Assembly (NCBI GenBank): GCA_947579605.1
Contig: OX388321.1
Location: 11,869,427-11,933,426, forward strand
Length of the DNA: 64,000 nucleotides
Reading direction: 5' to 3'
Origin: Athripsodes cinereus
Taxonomy: Eukaryota; Arthropoda; Insecta; Trichoptera; Leptoceridae
Below the pieces are notes generated by a model, which searched no databases, was not told the origin of the DNA, and worked only from the letters and a program-made list of their open reading frames with translations. Below are positions 1 through 12,407 of the stretch, piece after piece; within the stretch, counting starts at the first letter, position 1; the number at the start of each line of letters is the position of its first letter. The position numbers and the translations under genes were made by a program.

Positions 1-3000
1 CAAAATATACCATAATTAATTGTAGCAATATTGGTGATAAATTGCCTCAACATTTGTACATTGTTATTGATTGATTGATTGAATTAAGTACTGATTTATT
101 ATTATTATACTGTAAAAAAAAAAAAAAAATCTCGGAAAATTCTCTACCGAGAAATTTACCGAGAAATTTCTCGGTAAATTTCTCCAAAAATTATTTCTTG
201 AGAATTCCACAACACTAGATACATATACTCATAAATGGGTTGTATAAAACAGCTGTGATTAAAAAAAAAACAATTAAAAGTGAGTCGTCCGGGCCGTCGG
301 AAGCTTTGTGGACGGAAAGAACAGTGCTCTTTTTGGACAACTGTTACTGGACATTCTCAACACATGACCCAATCAAAACCACCGTCTCTCATGTATTATA
401 AAGACAACAGATCTTAATTGAGTAGGTACGCTGGCGCACAGCATCATTTGTGACATGTTCATACCACCTAACATCCATAATCTTACACAATACCTTTTAA
501 AAAAAGTAAGTATTGTCGACTTACATAAAAAAAAAACATTAGAATGTTTCTCATTAAACCGCGATGTTTAACAATTAATTATGTAAACATATTTGTCATA
601 TAACACCCTTATTAGATACAGGGTGACTATAAATAAGAATATACCTATCATCTCTTTTTGCAGTACTACTAGATATTATTAGTATATTTATCACCCTCCA
701 GTAAAACAAATAGTTTGGTAATCCAAACCGCTTATACTTGGATTACGGGATTTAGAAACGTTAAACTTGGGATATAGGAAGGAATGTTCGTGGTACAAAA
801 CTGTCGCAAGTGAATATGTACAAACAATGATATATTGTTTTTTATTAGTTCATATCTAGAATGTAGAGATAAATACTTATACATGTACATTCACGGTATT
901 ATCATTGAAGTCCTCGGAATAGAACAATAATAGGCTTCCTGTTCTTTTTTGTACATTTTTGAGTGCCTTGTAAAAGATCGACATGCATCTACAAAACACA
1001 GCGAATAAAACATTTACTATTATATATATAATATTATAAAATTATAAAAATAACACAAACACTGTTTACTTTCACTATTTTTATTTACTTATTTATTTTC
1101 GGACTTAGTCCAGAAAGGCCTCTGCCGAAAATAAATAAAATAAATAATATTATATATATAATAAAAATTAACTTTCACAAAGTTGACACTGATAAAATAG
1201 AATCACATTTAATATGCTTGATTCGGCGATAATGAATACCACCAGTCCTGACTATCTAATTATTTTAAAGCACGAAATGAACTACTTGCTTTATATTCTT
1301 TACATGCAGTTGGTTACTCTTTACCCCACTTTTTGGAGATGGTGTGATAAATTTTGGATAGTTTCATAAGAATACATTGACTTGTCTTCAAAACCTATGG
1401 TGGAAAACTTTTTAAGTACCTATAGCTATAGCATTTACGTTGAACTGATGCATATTGACTCCGATATTTTTTGGTTGGGTTCATTATAAATGTACATTTA
1501 ACTTAGAAATAAAACTAGCTATTGAAATTAAATATTAATTTACTTTTCAAAATAATTTACGTATGAATCACAGGTATAGAAATATATCTGCATTCAAGAC
1601 ACACAAATAATGCACACCTAATTATTAGTCACGTTTTATGATTAAACTTACACATGTCCTTTATTTTTATTACTGAAATACTACATAATAATAATAAGCG
1701 GAGAGTAATAAACATTAAACCATTTTATTTAATGTGAACGTAAGTTTTTTTTCAGCGTACAAACGACTTTATATATTATTATTTTAATAACAACATTTGG
1801 TGGTGTACTGTGGCAACTACAGTGGGTGACATGTTACTCAACCTACAAAAAAAGCTTTTTAATAACACATAGGTTTTGATTAAAATATATTATGAGCCTT
1901 CCTCTTTAACAGATATTGAAATGATTTTTCATATTGACACTATTTATAATATTTTTAGGAAATATAGCATTTTCAAGCCATTATTTATTTATTTATTTTA
2001 TTCTTCTTGCACATCATCATTAACATAACAAAATCAACAAATCAGTTTACATGAGAAAAAAATGTGATAATATGCTGTGAAGAGATTATCACTTTATAGT
2101 AATTTCTTGCATCTAACCACGATGGAAGATTATGTACATTTAAACACAACACCTTAGTTTTTTACACTTCAGTATAAGCTAGAATAGAAATCACACTGCC
2201 CTAAATATTTTCTCTTCACCATTAGTATGGATGTCAATTGTTCCTACTTCAAATAAGTTACTTATTTATACTATTTTATAGAGAATTCAAATTGTAGGGT
2301 TCAAATATATTCAACGAGTAAGTAGCTTCTAACTTCCTTTTTGAAAATGACAACTACAATTTTATAAGAGTTTTTCTAAAATTATGTGCAAAATATATCG
2401 TTCAGTAAAATCAAAATATAGATATTGTTAGTAAATACTTAAATAAATAAAATTATGATGAGAGAAAACAAAATAAATAAACTCACTATCAGTATTTATT
2501 TTATTCTTCCATTTTATGGTCAAGGATCTCAAACCGAATGAACTATATTTCGAACCAAAACAATCGGTGAAAAAATAAATAAAATCGAATAAGTGGTTGT
2601 GATGTGTACAACTGAAATAGCAAAGCGATTCATGAATAAATCAAACGTGTACGTCACTTTAAACTTTCCCTGATACTTTTTTGGCACCGAAGAATATAAA
2701 AAAACCTGAAGCTATTAAGAGGAAGCCACTTACATGTACCTACATAGCCATATACATACGTACCTCCTCTACATAATTCTGTATAACTATAAATATATGT
2801 AAATACATGTATCTACTTACATACATAGTATGACATACATCTGTGCATGTAAATGATATACCTATCTACCTAATACATCTACAACATAACCAATACTAAA
2901 ATAATTTTGTCTCCTTATAGTGTGTTTGGATAGTAGGGACTACTACTAGATCGAGGATTCGATGTAGATTATATTTATGGTTAAATGGTTTTCAATATAT

Positions 3001-3465
3001 ACATGAATAACAGATAATTAACTGTACGATTGTATGTATTATGGGATATAAGATGGTGTCAAATTATGATGTTATGAAATCCCTTTTAGTCTGTCGTATG
3101 AAAGAAAACAATGAAATCATTGTAATGTATTTCAATAGATCATTGACTAATGCATTTATTTAAATAGGTATGGATTTATTCCACAAAACGGCGCATTATA
3201 AATTGTCTATTATTAATTTAAGACGATATTTGTGTTTGCTCACAAATTATTGAATATAAGACAAATCAGATGTTCAAATTATATTTTCTTCTGCACTTGT
3301 ATAAATTGTAAATAAATAATAGGTACTAAATTGGTTTATCACGTAAAAAAATCTATACATTCGTAGACATAAAAAAATCCAATGACAAGATTCCACAAGA
3401 TTAAAATATAAGATCTTTTTTAGGTGGTTAAATCTTCAAAGTATTCGAAATTTAAACTGTAAATA
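1..3465. other. AT-rich non-coding stretch
   Basis: No supportable gene. It holds a perfect 36-bp palindrome (149-184), a fragment resembling the SINE-like family near 915-980, a hairpin at 1083-1140 whose arms TTATTTATTTTCGG and CCGAAAATAAATAA flank a 22-nt loop, and a reversed truncated LINE tail at about 1984-2040. Many TATA-rich runs and short TAGGTA-type strings are present. The sequence may hold Pox meso regulatory DNA, but nothing in it shows that. Confidence 0.6.
149..184. repeat. Perfect 36-bp palindrome
   Basis: The left arm GAGAAATTTACCGAGAAA is followed directly by its exact reverse complement with no spacer. A further partial copy of the arm (TTCTCTACCGAG) precedes it. It may be an extruding hairpin or the remnant of an inverted duplication. 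Function unknown. Confidence 0.85.
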
Positions 3466-3892
3466 ATGGGCCACTTGCAGATTTTTTTTTATTACATAAA
3501 ATTGTAAATTAGTATGAAAGAAACATAACCACAATTTATTTGAATTTTTCTTGCACTATTTTCTTAGATATTAGCTTTTAAAAATTGGATTTTCTCGGAA
3601 TGATCAAAAACGATATGGCGGCGCTGTGACGTCACGGAGTCCCATGTGTGTATGAGATTCTAATCTGTGGTACTCAAATTACTATGATTCACGGGACTCC
3701 ATGACGTCATCAGCTGTCAAAAACCATTTGGAGTGTTTTGCCAAACGTCAAAAATTTTGGGTTCTATTTTTGGAAATTCTCCATAATTTAGATATTTAAA
3801 AAATTTTAACTGACATATTTGTGTTTTCCGACCTCAAATTTACTTAATTCGATCATTTTAATTAAAATCCCCCACGACTGCAAGTGGCCCAT
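3466..3892. mobile_element. 427-bp MITE-like element with 15-bp perfect TIRs
   Basis: The ends are ATGGGCCACTTGCAG and its exact reverse complement CTGCAAGTGGCCCAT. There is no coding capacity. Inside, around 3627-3715, is a second imperfect inverted pair, TGACGTCACGGAGTCCC against GGGACTCCATGACGTCA, so the centre can fold on itself. No target duplication longer than about 2 bp was found, so the superfamily is unresolved. Confidence 0.7.
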
Positions 3893-4611
3893 TTTCGTTT
3901 TATTGTTTTCCATAGACATTAAAAAAAAATCATATAGTAAATATAACCAAAATATAAACAGATGTCTTCTTGAATATTTTTCCGTATAAAGCGAGGTAGG
4001 TATGTATGGGTGAGTTTCTTTTTTAGTGTCGCATGTCGCTCCTTTAGGAAACTTAACACTGGAAGTCTTGTGATCTTAACCCGCAGTTCCTCCGTGGAGT
4101 TAATTAATTTTCTACTACAACACAGTTTTTTTTTCTTATTTTAGTTTTTACTCCAGACGTCAACTCATTTGTTAAAACCCAGGCGATAAAACGAAACAAT
4201 TTTGGAGGTCAAAGCAATGACTTCATTAGAGTAAATAATATTGTTCTTATTTTTCCCCTTGTTGTTTTTAGATTATATTTTTTTATTTACTCATTTTCAG
4301 AAGAGATGATTTATTACTTTTATATCCTGATGAAGATTAATTCATGAGTATTTTGACTGAATGATAAGTTAACTTTAGCTGTTTATCCATTAGACTCTAT
4401 ATATTGTGAATATTATGTTTAAATTAATCTTTGTTTTATGTTCTTGATATTAAAATGATTTATATAAATTACGGAGAAATTAACCAGTCACCAGGAAATT
4501 GAATTCCGAACTTCATGTATGAAATCAAAATACAAAATTAGTATGAAAATATTGAGTACCTACCTAAGTCATAGAAACATTCAAACTGACATTTAAGAAA
4601 TTAATTATAAC

Positions 4612-4873
4612 AATTCCGTGGAGCTCCCGGTAAAGAATAATTGATCTCCCGCTCTTTTCTGTAAGTTTTTGAGTGTCCTGTAAGAGGCAGGTGTTCGAAA
4701 AAATAAAGATACATTAGATCTTAAATTCAGCGATGAGGTTTGCCACCTTTTTGGTTTGAGTGTCTTAATTTTTTTGTCGACACGGAGAGGACAGCTTGCA
4801 TATTTGTTACATGGCTGATCTGCTGGCTGCCCTATGTGCGAGATATGCCGTGGTGGTAAAGATAGATAGGTAA
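4612..4873 (+). mobile_element. SINE-like retroposon (family S1), near full length
   Basis: This is a member of a dispersed family found at least ten times in the window. Read in sense it begins near CCGTGGAGCTCCCGGTAAAG, passes through CAGGTGTTCGAAAAAATAA and TCAGCGATGAGGTTTGCC, and ends in a GGCTGCCC...GAGATATGCCGTGG...GATAGATAG tail. It has no ORF. Its 3' end resembles the end of the truncated LINE copies such as 10264-10860, which suggests it is mobilised by that LINE family (inference). A clear Pol III A/B box pair was not found; GTTCGA is only a partial B-box match. Confidence 0.7.
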
Positions 4874-6545
4874 TTATATCAATGTATAAAACAATAAATC
4901 AACTTGCTATATTTCTTACGTATTAAATACGATAGTAGATATTATAAAATAATTCACAATGAGTAATTGATAATATATTTTGTGTTTGTTATTATTGATG
5001 ATAATATTCATTATAATATCTATATACTGTATATTGTATGTAATAGTTACTACAGTCCGTGACAAATGTGTTGCCTCGTATTGCGGAATGAGCAAATTGT
5101 CTGTCGTGTTTTACATTGCATTCCGATAATTTGTATAATGTCGTTTTCAGTCTCAGACATGTCTCTCAAGTAGTTGTAGTGAGACACATAATATTATCTG
5201 AATATAAATTATACAAATAATCACAATCCTAGCATTAATATTTTATTTCGTTCATACGTATGTGTAATGTGTATGTTTCCAATTGTCAATTCAATAGTTG
5301 ACAGCGATATCTTTTCAATTCGTAATTTATCGTTCCATAAAAAACGTGATAATTTTCGATTATTTTTTCCACATTAACACGCTTATTAAATGTTTTCATT
5401 TTATGAAAAAATCGTGGTTTTCTCTAACATGCATTCTGTTTATTACTTTATTCAGAAAACAGGCCTCCTATAATATGTTTTTTTTCTCCCACAAAAACGT
5501 GACATGGAAAATGAAAATTAACATTAAAAAAAATATAGTTACCTCAGGCCCCGAGCTAGAGTATAAGACACCCCCGGGCAAAATATTGTTTTCTAAACAC
5601 AACGTATTAGGTCCCGGTTTGAGATTCTCAATTGCACTTAAAAAATTTACCACCAGTCGTCAGATTTTCAATTTGGTAAAAAAAAATTAAATTATTTAAC
5701 AATCTCCCCGATGAAGTTAACGAAAAATTTTAAATTTTGTCAGACGATGATTGGTCACCTCACATAGGTTTTCTAAAATTCTACACCCTTTGAAATGTAG
5801 CACCCTGGCCAAAGAACCAGTCAGTTCGTTTTGACCTACCTATTGTGCAATCTGTTCTTTTCCAAAATTTCACGTTATAATCTTGGATAGGTATAATGAA
5901 CAAATTACTCTAGTAAGTACTAGATGCAAGAGTTAAAATAATAATATTATTAGCTATATTGTGTAGTTAGGCAGTAGGTATAAAGAATAAACTGCTACCG
6001 CGCCGTGGTGAGCTAAGTGTACATAATACATAATATCTAGAATATCGTTCCTCACTCCATACTAAATTGTATGGGACATTTGATGGACGATATTTGTCGC
6101 TGTCACTACATATTAGGGATGCCATATGTTAAAATATATCATACCTATCTGACTAATGTAACTAAATTCAATACAATACAATAATATCTTCTATATTTAG
6201 TGTTAAATTGTATAAATCAATTTAGAGATAAAACATGAGTCATTTGTCAGCGAATTTTCCATGTCACTACGTGTTGAATGTTTTTAATGTCTTGTCATGA
6301 AATTTATGAAAATTTGTGATGTCCAATTTTCTCTCTTTCTGTACATTTTTATTGTTTAAAAAAATCTAAATGTAATAGCATTGTGCTAAGACCGATAATA
6401 AGATTTAAAACATCGCAAATAATATTTTTTTAGGAAATAATTGAATAGAGAAAACTTTAAAAACTGAATACTTTGAAAAAAGACACCTATTGAAAATATT
6501 TACTTATTCGCATTGAAAAAATTTGAAAAAAGACTACTACTACTA
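4874..6545. other. Non-coding stretch
   Basis: No gene was recognised. An open frame at 5298-5690 (130 codons) resembles nothing I know; it has a lysine-rich tail and low-complexity flanks, so I do not call it a gene. The rest is AT-rich. Confidence 0.5.
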
Positions 6546-6797
6546 CTATACCATCACGGCATATCCCACAAGTGGGGTAGCCAGCAGATCAGCTGCATGT
6601 AAGAAACATGCAAACTGTCCTCTTCGTGCCAATATGAAATCAAGACATTCAGTATGGGTGGCAAGCCTCATCGCTGAATTTAGGATGTAAAATGTCTTAT
6701 TTTTTTCGAACACCTGCCTTTTACAGGACACTCGAAAACTTACGCAGAAGAGTGGGAGACCAATTCTTTACCGGGTGCTCCACGGGATGCTCCACTG
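6546..6797 (-). mobile_element. SINE-like retroposon (family S1), near full length
   Basis: This is the reverse-strand copy and the best-preserved reference for the family. On the minus strand it runs from the GGAGCACCCGGTAAAGAAT end to a 3' end reading CTACCCCACTTGTGGGATAT then GCCGTGATGGTATAG, followed by a (TAG)n tail at about 6535-6550. The variable short-repeat tail is typical of retroposition. Confidence 0.75.
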
Positions 6798-8372
6798 AAA
6801 AAAGACACCTATTGAAAATATTTACGTTTTTGAAATCTTATAAAAACAATTAGATTATTTTCTGAATTAAACCAGTAAGATGGATGAGCAATATATAAAA
6901 AAAATATTTTTATCGACAGCCCTGACTCAGACAAAGGTACAATACCTACAATCATCACGAGTTAATAAATTTAAATATACATACACTTATTATTATTTAA
7001 ATTGCATTATGAGAAGTTAGAGAACAATGCCAATTTCAATTTATAAACGTACACACATACGTGAAGAGATAAACATAACAAATAGTTTTCTGGGTACAGT
7101 ACTGGGTACGGTACAGCTTGCTTAAATTATATTATTTTTTTATATGTCTTGGTGTTCTGAACTGAAAATGTTAAATAGATAAACCCTTGAGTCAATCAGG
7201 ATCTCGACGTTGTTCAATAACACGGATATCCAGATATCCATATAAAAAAATTAAATCTTATTACAAGCATAGCAGAATTATTAACTTTCAAAACAAATAT
7301 GAAGAAACTTGAATAAAGTAGATGCAACGTTTGTGTCAACCATTCTTCCAACATTACTGGACATGATAAAGTGTTTTGACAATTCAAACAGATTTTATGC
7401 CTGACACAAATTGCCTTGGCGACATTTTAAAATCCTTTTGGACTTTATTTTCAAAACACTCTTTGTAGATCATTACATAAATCAATCTGTGGCCGGGTGC
7501 ATGGAAAATATATACTAGCGGGAAAATACAAATATGCATTGGCACTAGAGAATATAATGTTATAACTCAGATGTAAATCTGTAGATATTGTGAATAAGAT
7601 AATTTGTAACTACTTATTTACCAGCCGAATATTGTAAAAATTGGTTTAGATTAATATAAGAAGATGATAGTTAAAGATTTCCAAATATTTTTGTCACTTT
7701 TTATTGAAAAATGCAAGTGTCCGTGAGATATTATCTTTCAAATATTTACTTCTATTCATATCTACGCCATCCCCCAGATGTGGACTAACTGCGGACATAG
7801 GTGGATACAGGTCTTCCTTTAAATATTTCTCTGCATTTATCTATACCATCACGGCATCTCGCAATAGTTAGAGTAACAATTGGACTAACTATTATTGTAA
7901 TAAATATACGATATACCCGTCCTCTCCATGCTTATAAAAAATTATTATCTTCTCATGTATGAATTAAATATTTAAAAGCTGAATTCAAGATGTTTTATGA
8001 ATTCCTGCCTTTTAAATTCAACTCAAAATTTATAAAAGTAGTAATAGTAAACAACTATTTTTTGTCGGGATCTCTACGAAAATGGAGACTTTTTCAGTAT
8101 CATTTTCAGCAAAAATAGTTATTATCTTACATTATCTGTCTGTAAGACAAGAAACAATGTAACATTAGTTAGTGTTATAGTGCCTACCAGCTGAATGTCA
8201 TTATTGTACAATCAAGTCTGGATATAACGAAATTAAACAGATAATTAAAAAACATGATTCTCTTGAAATTTCTTTGTAGCGAATTATGACATCTGTTATA
8301 TAATGAAAAGATTGGCTTAGTTCGGTTCAGCTGATATTTTATATTTTTCAGCAATGGAATATTATCTTTTGA
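6798..8372. other. Non-coding stretch with decayed S1 copy
   Basis: A degenerate minus-strand S1 copy lies at about 7838-8036, recognisable from ACCATCACGGCATCTCGC at one end and GCTGAATTCAAGATG then CCTGCCTTTTA at the other. Nothing else is identifiable. Confidence 0.5.
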
Positions 8373-8498
8373 GTTAGTTGGAAGAAATCGCGCCTTTGCG
8401 ATAAACTCGCCCTCTGTATACTGATTTATTTAATTTGAATGTATACACACACACACACACCCTCACACACACACACCCTCACACACACACTCACACAC

Positions 8499-8536
<38 letters not shown>

Positions 8537-8712
8537 CACACATCTTCCCCTTGTCCTAGTTGGGTCGGGGGCCCATTGCGCCTAGGTACCTCCTCCAGGG
8601 ATCCCTGTCCACCGCTGCTTCCAGGACCTCTGGCCACTCCAAACCAAGCCTTTATGTAAACCTTTTATGTAATTGTAATCAATGTACAGTAAAGAATGAA
8701 TAAATAAATATT
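8373..8712 (+). mobile_element. 5'-truncated LINE tail (family T1) with CA microsatellite
   Basis: The tail starts GTTAGTTGGAAGAAATCGCG, contains the hairpin ATCGC-GCCTTT-GCGAT, continues CTCGCCCTCTGTATA, and ends ATCAATGTACAGTAAAGAAT followed by (GAATAAATAAATA). A CA-rich microsatellite (about 8439-8536) sits inside. It is only a 3' UTR, with no RT left. The same tail recurs at 9368, 10196(-), 17476(-), 27224(-), 37925(-) and 39670. Confidence 0.7.
8439..8536. repeat. (CA)n microsatellite with CTCA interruptions
   Basis: ACACACAC tracts are interrupted by CCTCACAC units. It lies inside a truncated LINE tail. Confidence 0.95.
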
Positions 8713-9367
8713 GTATAACCACTGCTGAGATTGCCTTGGCCAAAAACTGTTATGGTGTCAGTGCAGGGAGACATTTTTAAAATAATAAAGAACCGTTTCA
8801 AATTGGGTTTGGCAAAAACTTTCGTTATAATGGAATTTTCGTTAAATTGGGACCCTTTTAAAAAATATATGAATGTAATAACTAATAAAAATAGGAGATA
8901 TAATTTAGGAGTGGAGTAGAATTAATTTCCTGACAGGCCAAAGAGATGGATGTGTGTTTTTGTAGTGCCGCCTTGTCATGTGTGTGTAGGGATCACAACA
9001 TCACTCACACTTACACATGTTATATTGTAAAGACATAATGTAACACATACATAAACATCAATGTATCGGAACGTTCTGAAATCCAACATGTTCAGAAGAA
9101 AAAGAGGTGATTTAGAATATCTCATTTAGGTACTCAAAAAAAAAACAAATTTATATTTGTTCGGTTTTTTTCATCAAAAATATCGTCAAAAAATATTTCT
9201 TAAATATAATTTTCTATTTGCAGTTTAGGAGTTTTTGAAAATTTATTAATTAATCAAGATATAGGTAAAGTTATTCCACTATTGATTGTGGAATAACTTA
9301 TTTATAATTTATTAATATGGACTTCCACTAAGAACTGTCGGTCGATAAATTAAACTTTAAGAATTTT
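8713..9367. other. Non-coding stretch with perfect hairpin
   Basis: The only structure noted is the stem-loop at about 9267-9299, arms AAGTTATTCCAC and GTGGAATAACTT around an 8-nt loop. No gene was seen. Confidence 0.55.
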
Positions 9368-9508
9368 TGGGTTAGTCGGAAGAGATCGCGTCTTTGCGAT
9401 ATACCTACTCGCCCTCTGTATATTGATTATATCTATTATAGTTAAAATGCATTTTTCTATAAAATTAAACGTATTGTGACCAATGTGCAGTAAAAAATTA
9501 ATAAATAA
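9368..9508 (+). mobile_element. 5'-truncated LINE tail (family T1)
   Basis: GTTAGTCGGAAGAGATCGCG, the ATCGC/GCGAT hairpin, CTCGCCCTCTGTATATTG, then a diverged AAATAAATAA-type end. It has the same order of blocks as 8373-8712 without the CA expansion. Confidence 0.7.
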
Positions 9509-10195
9509 CATGTTGTTTTTTTTTAATGTGCATAATGCATCATTCGATTGATGAGGTGGATTCTTAAAAGCACATTTATTTGATTGCGTAAGATTGTAAG
9601 TATTATATATATTTACCTCGCCAAATGCCCGAAAGTCAATGAACCAACCACGTTAATGGTGTGATAACAAATTATTCATTAATATTTTTACTATGTAGTT
9701 GAATTTCAGGAATGGGTTTGCGTTGATTTGCATGTCTTCACTATATTGTAACACACAGTAAGAAGATGAGTCGACTCAACATACGAGACTGTTATGGGGG
9801 ACTTTGATATTTTGTAAAAAATCTTAATTTGACACTGTGCAGTCACATATCTGTCTTGTCTAGAATAAAAATTACAGAGATGAAAGCAGCCGACTGAAAA
9901 TAATATATTAATTTTAATGATATTATATGTTTATTTAGCAGTATAATATACATATGTACCTATTAGATTTTATTATCTATGCTTCTTTATAAATACTTAT
10001 CTATACTTACTTACCTATTACATTGTATCATAATATTATTAAATAAATAAAAATATATCACATAAGTCAGGAATGGCTAACCAAAAACACACATGCTATG
10101 AGAGTCTTCAATTGAATTATGTAGCTACCTATAATAATAGTAATAATCTATATTGCACAAAATGAAAAAAAAATATGGTACATATCAAAACAACA
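9509..10195. other. Non-coding stretch
   Basis: AT-rich, with no gene or recognisable repeat. Confidence 0.5.
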
Positions 10196-10257
10196 GAACA
10201 CATAATTTTGTCCAATAGGCGAGCTTATCGCTGAAGCGCGATATCTTCCAACTAACC
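10196..10257 (-). mobile_element. LINE tail fragment (family T1)
   Basis: On the minus strand it reads GGTTAGTTGGAAGATATCGC, loop GCTTCA, GCGAT, AAGCTCGCC. It abuts the start of the LINE fragment at 10264. Confidence 0.6.
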
Positions 10258-10263
10258 TATTTA

Positions 10264-10860
10264 GCTGTCGATTTTCGAAAGAAGGAAAGTGGCCGGTGCT
10301 AGAGTGAACGGTGCACTTCGACCCATTGTCAGCAATGGCAATGTGTTGAACATGGCTAAAATGCTGGTGCACAATACCATTCTGGTACCGTCACTTACGT
10401 ATGCAAGCGAGACATGGACGTGGCTGAAGAAGGACGAAAGTGGAATAAATGCAGTGGAGATGCGATCGTTAAGAAGAATGGTTGGTAAAACGCTGCGTGA
10501 TAGAGTGAAGAATGAGGATATTAGAAGAATGAGCGGATGCAAGAAGAGTGTTGTGGACAGAATGCGCGTGAATAAACTACGGTGGTTTGGACACGTTGAA
10601 CGAATGAACGAAGTAAGAATGACAAAGAGGATATACTTGTCTGAAAGAAAAGGTGTGAGGAAGCGCGGACGTCCGAGAACCACGTGGCTTGATCACGTGG
10701 ATCAAATTCTCAAGGACGGCCGCGTGTTGAGTAAGAGGAATCGACGTGCGTGTATGAGAAACTGTATGAATGTGGAGGAAGCGAAGGAAGTCTGTAAAGA
10801 TAGATCTGTGTGGCGTTCCGTTCTCTCTGCCTACCCCACTTGGGATACGGCGTGAGGGTA
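10264..10860 (+). pseudogene. 5'-truncated LINE: reverse transcriptase C-terminal region
   Basis: The open frame 10289-10855 encodes the thumb/C-terminal part of a LINE reverse transcriptase, the region after the catalytic palm. It has the familiar landmarks YASETWTW, a basic stretch MRSLRRMVGKTLRDRVKN, RWFGHVERM, and the end VWRSVLSAYPTWDTA. The catalytic YADD box and the endonuclease are missing because the copy is 5'-truncated, as is usual for target-primed insertions. The 3' end is CTACCCCACTTGGGATACGG then CGTGAGGGTATAG plus a (TATAG) tail. Diverged relatives lie at 16573, 17581, 27588(-), 33793 and 42395. The pattern looks RTE-like, but the clade is not proven. Confidence 0.8.
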
Positions 10861-11772
10861 TAGTATAGTGTATTATGTGATGTTTTTCAAACTTCTAAAT
10901 GAGATGATTTTCCGCAGTACCCGCGAATACTCGCCGAATAGATTGTTAATCATGTAATTTTTTTTATTATAGGTACCTACCTATCTATTTAGTTCAAAAA
11001 TATTTTGTCTTTTTAAAATGCATTAGGTACTTAAAATTTGGTCGATTGTTTTTTTATGAAATAATTTGAATGTATAGATATGTATGAAAAGTGATTCTAA
11101 TTATCTAACTATTCTATGTAGGTATGTGAATCTACATAAATACTGATACTGAAATAAATACATTTTTGTTTATCTATTGAGCAAATGCGTAAAAACTCTT
11201 GATGAAGCGAGAGTGAAAGTATAGCACTCGTTACATTTGTTGTGTACCCCTGCTGTAGATAAAAGTCTTACAAGTCATGAACAACTTCAATGAGGAGTTT
11301 AGTAGATAATGGGGGACCACTATAAAGATATTAACGCACTCTCTATGTCACCCAGTGCTTTGATGTTTCAACCTGTCTTACGTTGTCTTATTAATTTGAA
11401 GTATTGTCCATTATTTTTCAGCTATAAATCACCCTTTGTAACTTGATGTATGGACCGGTAGAAAAGTGGTCGTCCACGAAAATATTAAACAGTCCAAAAA
11501 CAAATCAACAAACTCGTGTATTTAATTCCATCCTCCTTTCCTGCCAAGTTACATTAATATGTCTTGTATCCCAAAGTACAATTTTAAGGAAATGTGTAGG
11601 TTTATTTATTTTTGACCTAGAGTATTTCCTACAAATAAAACAAGCGAAAAAACTCTGTCGGCTCCATACAATTGTACAATTGCTTCATACTTATGACCTC
11701 TTGAAACACTAATTCTCTGATATATTTTGTTTATTGCATAATTAAAGTTTCTTTGTTTCTGTCTTGTTTCAG
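10861..11772. other. Non-coding flank or intron upstream of the Pox meso exon
   Basis: It ends in a polypyrimidine run and acceptor TTCTGTCTTGTTTCAG at 11757-11772. The upstream exon that must join this acceptor was not found. No TATA box or start codon can be assigned with confidence. Confidence 0.5.
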
Positions 11773-12407
11773 AGGGCCAGGTGCAGCAGTATGGCGAAGT
11801 AAACCAACTGGGCGGAGTATTCGTCAACGGCCGGCCACTTCCCAATGGAGTCCGCTTGAGAATCGTCGAATTAGCTCAGCTCGGTATAAGACCATGCGAT
11901 ATTTCCAGACAACTCAGGGTGTCACACGGATGTGTCTCCAAGATACTTTCCAGATATCACGAAACAGGGAGCATACTGCCAGGGGCTATAGGAGGATCAA
12001 AACCCAGAGTCACAACACCAAAAGTAGTAGCGTATATCAAAGAATTAAAACAAAAAGATCCGGGAATATTTGCATGGGAGATTAGAGACAGATTGTTATC
12101 AGATGGAGTTTGTGATAAGTACAATGTCCCTTCAGTTAGTTCCATATCCAGAATACTTAGAAATAAAATTGGAAGTATTGGTGCTCCACCAGCTCACACA
12201 CACCTTTACACTCCTATATATTCTGGTCCTATATATTATGGACATCAAGTACAAGGAGGTAAAGCACCGCCTTCACCTCCTGGTCCTCCGTGTTGGGCTC
12301 CGCCCCCACGTCCTCCGCCTCCTCCCCATCACCCACCCTACAACTATTACATGTACCTCCAAGGGGCGCATCATCCTCCCCCGACACATCAACCTACTCC
12401 CCTCTGA
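11773..12407 (+). CDS. Poxm: Pox meso paired-box transcription factor, last coding exon
   Basis: A DNA-binding developmental regulator of the Pax1/9 family that acts in the nucleus; in Drosophila it is needed for somatic mesoderm patterning (family knowledge). The exon opens at the acceptor TTGTTTCAG with a split codon (AG/GGC) and reads [20 protein letters not shown], which is the start of a paired domain. The PAI half ([19 protein letters not shown], then [19 protein letters not shown]) and the RED half ([20 protein letters not shown], then [17 protein letters not shown]) are complete, about 128 residues. QYGEVNQ, the RVTTPK linker and the C-terminal PYNYYMY motif match Pox meso rather than Pox neuro. 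No homeodomain follows, as expected. The tail is short (about 75 residues) and proline-rich, and I see no octapeptide (HSVxxIL). The stop is TGA at 12405. The first coding exon lies upstream and was not located. Confidence 0.93.

Noticed and set aside
5298..5690. 130-codon open frame as a gene
   Set aside because: No known motif and low-complexity Lys/Phe-rich composition; no splice or start context supports it.
8435..8659. 74-codon Thr/His-rich open frame
   Set aside because: It is the translation of a CA microsatellite and a LINE tail.
11781..12407. Pox neuro or another Pax gene
   Set aside because: [10 protein letters not shown], the RVTTPK linker and the PYNYYMY end fit Pox meso; Pox neuro differs at these places.
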